Shown here: positions 5,991 through 9,017 of the stretch, one piece after another
Layout of the letters: the number at the start of each line of letters is the position of its first letter
Position numbering within the stretch: the first letter of the stretch is position 1
Assembly (NCBI GenBank): GCA_030613745.1
Contig: JAUWLK010000101.1
Location: forward strand, 1 to 9,017
From: Flavobacteriaceae bacterium
GTDB taxonomy: Bacteria > Bacteroidota > Bacteroidia > Flavobacteriales > Flavobacteriaceae
Direction: 5' to 3'
Length of the DNA stretch: 9,017 nt
Notes under the pieces: model-generated
The model's input: only the letters and a program-made list of their open reading frames with translations
What the model was told of the DNA's origin: nothing
Databases searched by the model: none
Translations under genes and position numbers: made by a program

Positions 5991-7166
5991 TTATTTATTT
6001 TTAAATGTTATTAAACTTTGTACTGTTATTAATGCTATTCCAATAGGCATTAAAAAGCTCACCCAAAATAGCAAATTAAAAAAATTATTAATACTTATTT
6101 GATAAAAATAAATGAAAATACTTTGCATAAAAAATAATGCTTCTGAAAGCACAATACCCAACACTAACAAGTAAATACCTGTTTTTAATAAATTTGATGA
6201 TTTTAAAAATTTTTCTTCGATAAATATTGAAATAAAAAATAAGGTAAAAAATCCTAACATTACTAAATGTATAAAACCAATTACTGAAGAAGAAACAGTG
6301 AGATTTATAAAAGATTGTACATTTTCAAATGATGCAAAAATTTGAAAAATAATTTTTAAGGTGTATGCTATTAGTGATAGTATAAATAAATTAAAACTTA
6401 TTTTGTTTTTAAAGTATAGTCGTAATTTTTGAACTTTGAGTAAAAGAATAAAAGCAAAAATTTGAAATAAAGCACTTAATAAAGCTACAGCATATATTGG
6501 TAACGCTGGTTTTAACCAAAGAGTAGATAAGGCAAAAAGTGGTATTACCGAAATATTCATTAATAGGAATATTGTTTTTTGGTTTTTTAATTGCTTAAAT
6601 CTATTTAAGAGATATGCAAATACAATAAAAACAAAAAAGCCGTTGTATAGAAAATGTAAAAACCAATAAATTGATAATTTATACCAAAAAGTATTTGCTA
6701 ACTTGTTTGCCATAATTATTCCTAAAGCATATGGACCTATACTGGAAAGTATTAAATATATACCACCCCATTGAATAAACTTTGCTGTATAGTGTGATGA
6801 TAACTCTTTACTTTGTTTAAACAAATGGTATACTAAAAAGTAGGAACAAAATAAATAAAGTGTTGAAAATGTGATAGAGAATAAACCATATCCCTCAAAG
6901 GGAAAAGAAAAAAGCATACCAACAAATGTAAGTTGAGTAATCCAAAAAATCCAGTTCATCGATCCATTTTGTTTTTTTAGAATGGAATATTGAAGCATGA
7001 TCAAAGCTGCATTATACAACCATCCTAAAAGTGCAATATGGGAGTGGGTGTGAAGTAGATTTTTATAGTTGTGTAATGGTGTGCCTGCTTGTATTAGTCT
7101 AAGTAATAAACCAAATATTGCGGCTATTAAAAAAAATATAAAAGTGATTCGTATTTTAGTTTTCAC
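5991..7166 (-). CDS. Uncharacterised polytopic membrane protein with HTHSH motif
   Basis: This 391-aa protein is very hydrophobic, with about 12 predicted membrane segments (roughly 7-25, 43-62, 70-90, 93-114, 128-152, 160-187, 196-216, 220-245, 255-278, 286-316, 327-352 and 362-387). The most distinctive stretch is LLHTHSHIALLGWLYNA (37-53), with H39, H41 and H43 at the start of the second helix. H171 (WFLHFLYNG) and H300 (GFIHLVMLGF) also lie in helices. Histidines placed this way recall haem- or copper-binding membrane proteins such as the haem-copper oxidase subunit I and NnrS groups, but I cannot assign it to either. The start is a GTG at 7166: an in-frame stop lies three codons upstream and the next Met is residue 57. 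It appears to be a single-gene unit with its own promoter. Function is unknown. Confidence 0.8.
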   Translation of the reverse strand: MKTKIRITFIFFLIAAIFGLLLRLIQAGTPLHNYKNLLHTHSHIALLGWLYNAALIMLQYSILKKQNGSMNWIFWITQLTFVGMLFSFPFEGYGLFSITFSTLYLFCSYFLVYHLFKQSKELSSHYTAKFIQWGGIYLILSSIGPYALGIIMANKLANTFWYKLSIYWFLHFLYNGFFVFIVFAYLLNRFKQLKNQKTIFLLMNISVIPLFALSTLWLKPALPIYAVALLSALFQIFAFILLLKVQKLRLYFKNKISFNLFILSLIAYTLKIIFQIFASFENVQSFINLTVSSSVIGFIHLVMLGFFTLFFISIFIEEKFLKSSNLLKTGIYLLVLGIVLSEALFFMQSIFIYFYQISINNFFNLLFWVSFLMPIGIALITVQSLITFKNK

Positions 7167-7226
7167 AAGTTTTATTATTTGATTTTAATAAGTGGAATGT
7201 TTAATTATTTTAAATTTAATGTTTGG

Positions 7227-7257
7227 CAAAACTATTGGTTTTTTTAAAATACATCAA
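7227..7257 (-). promoter_or_regulatory. Bacteroidetes-type promoter for the HTHSH membrane protein
   Basis: On the minus strand TTG (7257 to 7255), a 20-base spacer and TAGTTTTG (7234 to 7227) match the TTG / TAnnTTTG consensus of the Bacteroidetes housekeeping sigma factor without mismatch. The predicted start of transcription is near 7220, leaving a leader of about 53 bases before the GTG start. The spacer length equals that of the candidate ppdK promoter. Confidence 0.65.
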
Positions 7258-7313
7258 CTTAGTGCACTAAAAATATCTGTCAACTTTAAAATTTCTTCTA
7301 AAATACTTGTAAG

Positions 7314-7886
7314 CTATTCAATATCAATATTATATTTATTTAAAAGTCCTGTAATACCTTCCTTTGAAAATTTTGCTTTATTTATTCGATTTATCTCAAG
7401 ATCAATTGAATAATTATAGGAAGTTCTAAAATCAACTTTTTCTAATATAGTATTATCAAATATAGTTTCGGTTAAATCACATTTGTTAAAAACCAAGTCA
7501 GTTAAGTCAGATTCTGTAAAATCTACTTCTTTAAGACTACATTCTTTAAATGATGTATTTTTTAAATCCATTTTATAGAAAGAGGATAGATTCAATAAGC
7601 AACTTTCAAAACCAATAGAAAACAAAAATGCAATACAGTTTTCAAAATGCAGACCTAATAATTTACAATCTTTGAATTTTATGTTTCTAAAAGTTGTATT
7701 AAAGGTTTTAGATAGGCTTAAATCACAATTTATAAATATACATTCTTCAAAATTCATATCTGAAAAATCTGAATTTAAAAAATTACAATTTGTAAAAATG
7801 CAATTGTTATAATCTGCTTTGGTAAGGTTTTTATCAGAAAAATCAATCCCTTGAAAATCTTTATCTTCAATATAGTCTTTATTCAT
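7314..7886 (-). CDS. Pentapeptide-repeat protein (Qnr/MfpA-like fold)
   Basis: The preferred start is the ATG at 7886, giving 190 aa. The longer frame to 7916 would start with TTG and run 38 bases into the decarboxylase gene. Nearly the whole protein is tandem five-residue repeats with Phe or Leu at the centre and frequent Cys, for example CIFTNCNFLNSDFSDMNF, FKECSLKEVDF and DLTDLVFNKCDL. These predict a right-handed quadrilateral beta-helix. A non-repeat tail (SIDLEINRINKAKFSKEGI, then a short Leu-rich end) follows, as in Qnr-like proteins that cap and dimerise there. Some members mimic DNA and protect gyrase, but most are of unknown role and no resistance function should be assumed. Its ATG overlaps the decarboxylase stop by 8 bases, so translation is probably coupled. 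Confidence 0.87.
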   Translation of the reverse strand: MNKDYIEDKDFQGIDFSDKNLTKADYNNCIFTNCNFLNSDFSDMNFEECIFINCDLSLSKTFNTTFRNIKFKDCKLLGLHFENCIAFLFSIGFESCLLNLSSFYKMDLKNTSFKECSLKEVDFTESDLTDLVFNKCDLTETIFDNTILEKVDFRTSYNYSIDLEINRINKAKFSKEGITGLLNKYNIDIE

Positions 7887-9017
7887 TATTTTCAACAGTT
7901 TTTCTAGCTTTATCAATCATAGCAATAGCTTTATCAATAGTGTGTAATTTTGTTCTAAAAGACAAAATAGCTATTCGAATTACAAATTTGTTGTTAATTT
8001 TTGTTGAACTTAAATATATTTCTCCATCATTATGAATTTCTTGTATAAGTTTTTGGTTAAATATATTTTCATCCATGTTTTTTGGGGAAAACCAGAAATA
8101 ACTCACCGAAAGATCAGGTTGAGGTCCCACTTCAAAACCAATTTTAATAAGTTGATCTCTAAAATACTCAGTGAGCAATATTTTTTCCTCTAAGCATGCA
8201 ACAAATGGTTCAATCCCATGTAATTGTAATGGTAACCACATGCGAAATCCTCTAAAATGTTTGGTTAACTCTGGTGATACATCTGCTGGATTAATTGGAC
8301 TTACTTCATTAATTGAATCTTGCATGTAGTTAGCAGTATAATGATGCGAATGATATACCGCTTCTTTATCTTTAACTAAAACAGCGCCTAAGCCATAAGG
8401 TAAAAACAAACCTTTATGGGGGTCGATAACTAAGGAATCAGCAAGTTCTAATCCTTTAAAGCGATCTTTTTTTTGCTTGGTCAAAATAAAAAATCCGCCA
8501 TAAGCGGCATCAATATGATACCACAAATTATTTTCTATTGCTATTTCTCCAATTTCTTGTAAAGGGTCAATTGCTCCTGTGTCTGTTGTGCCAGCAGATG
8601 CAATAACCAAAAATGGATTTAATCCATTTATTTTATCATCATTAATTTTAGTGCTTAAATCGTTGGGAATAATTTTGGAGTTATTATCTAACTCTATATA
8701 ACGTATTGTAATGTCTTCTAAACCTATTATACGCAGTGCTTTATGAATGCAATGGTGTACTTGAGGACTTACGTAAATTACACTGTTTTTAATATTATCA
8801 GATTTTATTTTATATTTATCTCTAGCCGCAGTTAAAGCAATTAGATTTGCAATTGAGCCTCCTGAAGTTAAATTGCCAATCGCTGTTTTGGGAAACCCAA
8901 AAATGGATTTCATCCAATCTATCAACTCATTTTCAATAGAAACTGCACCAGGTGAAGCATAATACATACCAGCATATTCATTGGTAACATCTACAAGATA
9001 ATCTGCAATAGATGAGG
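7879..9017 (-). CDS. PLP-dependent group II amino-acid decarboxylase (5' end cut by window edge)
   Basis: The frame stays open past the internal Met at 8967 to the right edge (SSIADYLVDVTNEYAG then MYYASPG), so 378 residues are visible and roughly 90-100 N-terminal residues are probably missing. Landmarks of the aromatic-L-amino-acid/glutamate decarboxylase fold, in visible numbering, are SPGAVSIENELIDWM near the start, GNLTSGGSIANLIAL, VSPQVHHCIHKAL with H87 stacking on PLP, HIDAAYGG with D169 contacting the pyridine nitrogen, and DPHKGLFLPYG with Schiff-base K201. Substrate cannot be fixed from these motifs. Aromatic amino acids, 2,4-diaminobutyrate and glutamate are all handled by relatives, and the DPHKG rather than NPHKW form argues for a branch distinct from animal DOPA decarboxylase. 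It is followed by, and overlaps, the pentapeptide-repeat gene. Confidence 0.92.
   Translation of the reverse strand, partial: SSIADYLVDVTNEYAGMYYASPGAVSIENELIDWMKSIFGFPKTAIGNLTSGGSIANLIALTAARDKYKIKSDNIKNSVIYVSPQVHHCIHKALRIIGLEDITIRYIELDNNSKIIPNDLSTKINDDKINGLNPFLVIASAGTTDTGAIDPLQEIGEIAIENNLWYHIDAAYGGFFILTKQKKDRFKGLELADSLVIDPHKGLFLPYGLGAVLVKDKEAVYHSHHYTANYMQDSINEVSPINPADVSPELTKHFRGFRMWLPLQLHGIEPFVACLEEKILLTEYFRDQLIKIGFEVGPQPDLSVSYFWFSPKNMDENIFNQKLIQEIHNDGEIYLSSTKINNKFVIRIAILSFRTKLHTIDKAIAMIDKARKTVENNE

Noticed and set aside
7192..7413. 73-codon plus-strand open frame
   Set aside because: It spans the promoter region and runs antisense into the pentapeptide-repeat gene; no recognisable protein features.

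Overview
The window is AT-rich and looks like the chromosome of a member of the Bacteroidetes, most likely Flavobacteriia. The basis is the low GC, starts without clear Shine-Dalgarno sequences but with A-rich leaders, two promoter-like TTG/TTC-N20-TAnnTTTG signals, and the gene families present. All supported genes lie on the minus strand, so transcription runs from high to low coordinates. No tRNA, rRNA or CRISPR array was seen, and no gap between genes exceeds 300 bases.

Region 1 (1-2077) is a compact envelope/housekeeping cluster, read in the order DUF2520-type Rossmann protein, KdsC-like HAD phosphatase (Kdo for lipopolysaccharide), then a YihY/BrkB-type membrane protein that runs off the left edge. 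Spacers of 26 and 7 bases suggest one operon.

Region 2 (2078-3046) is the most unusual part. It holds a 206-aa REP-associated tyrosine transposase (RAYT, IS200-like HUH family) together with a family of palindromic repeats. A 48-bp dyad unit with two TCATCTGATGA cores 33 bp apart occurs upstream of the gene (2988-3035) and again, 42/48 identical, inside the reading frame (2654-2701), where it encodes residues 72-87 exactly. A degenerate array of four cores (2181-2290) ends 3 bp beyond the stop codon. This looks like a transposase with its own REP/BIME-like substrates, one of them lying within its coding sequence.

Region 3 (3047-5990) holds ppdK (pyruvate, phosphate dikinase; pyruvate/PEP interconversion), complete, with a clear intrinsic terminator and a candidate promoter.

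Region 4 (5991-7313) is an uncharacterised, roughly 12-helix membrane protein with an HTHSH motif and further histidines in predicted membrane segments. It is preceded by a good match to the Bacteroidetes promoter consensus.

Region 5 (7314-9017) is a two-gene unit: a PLP-dependent group II amino-acid decarboxylase, 5'-truncated by the right edge, and a pentapeptide-repeat (Qnr/MfpA-like fold) protein whose probable ATG overlaps the decarboxylase stop by 8 bases.
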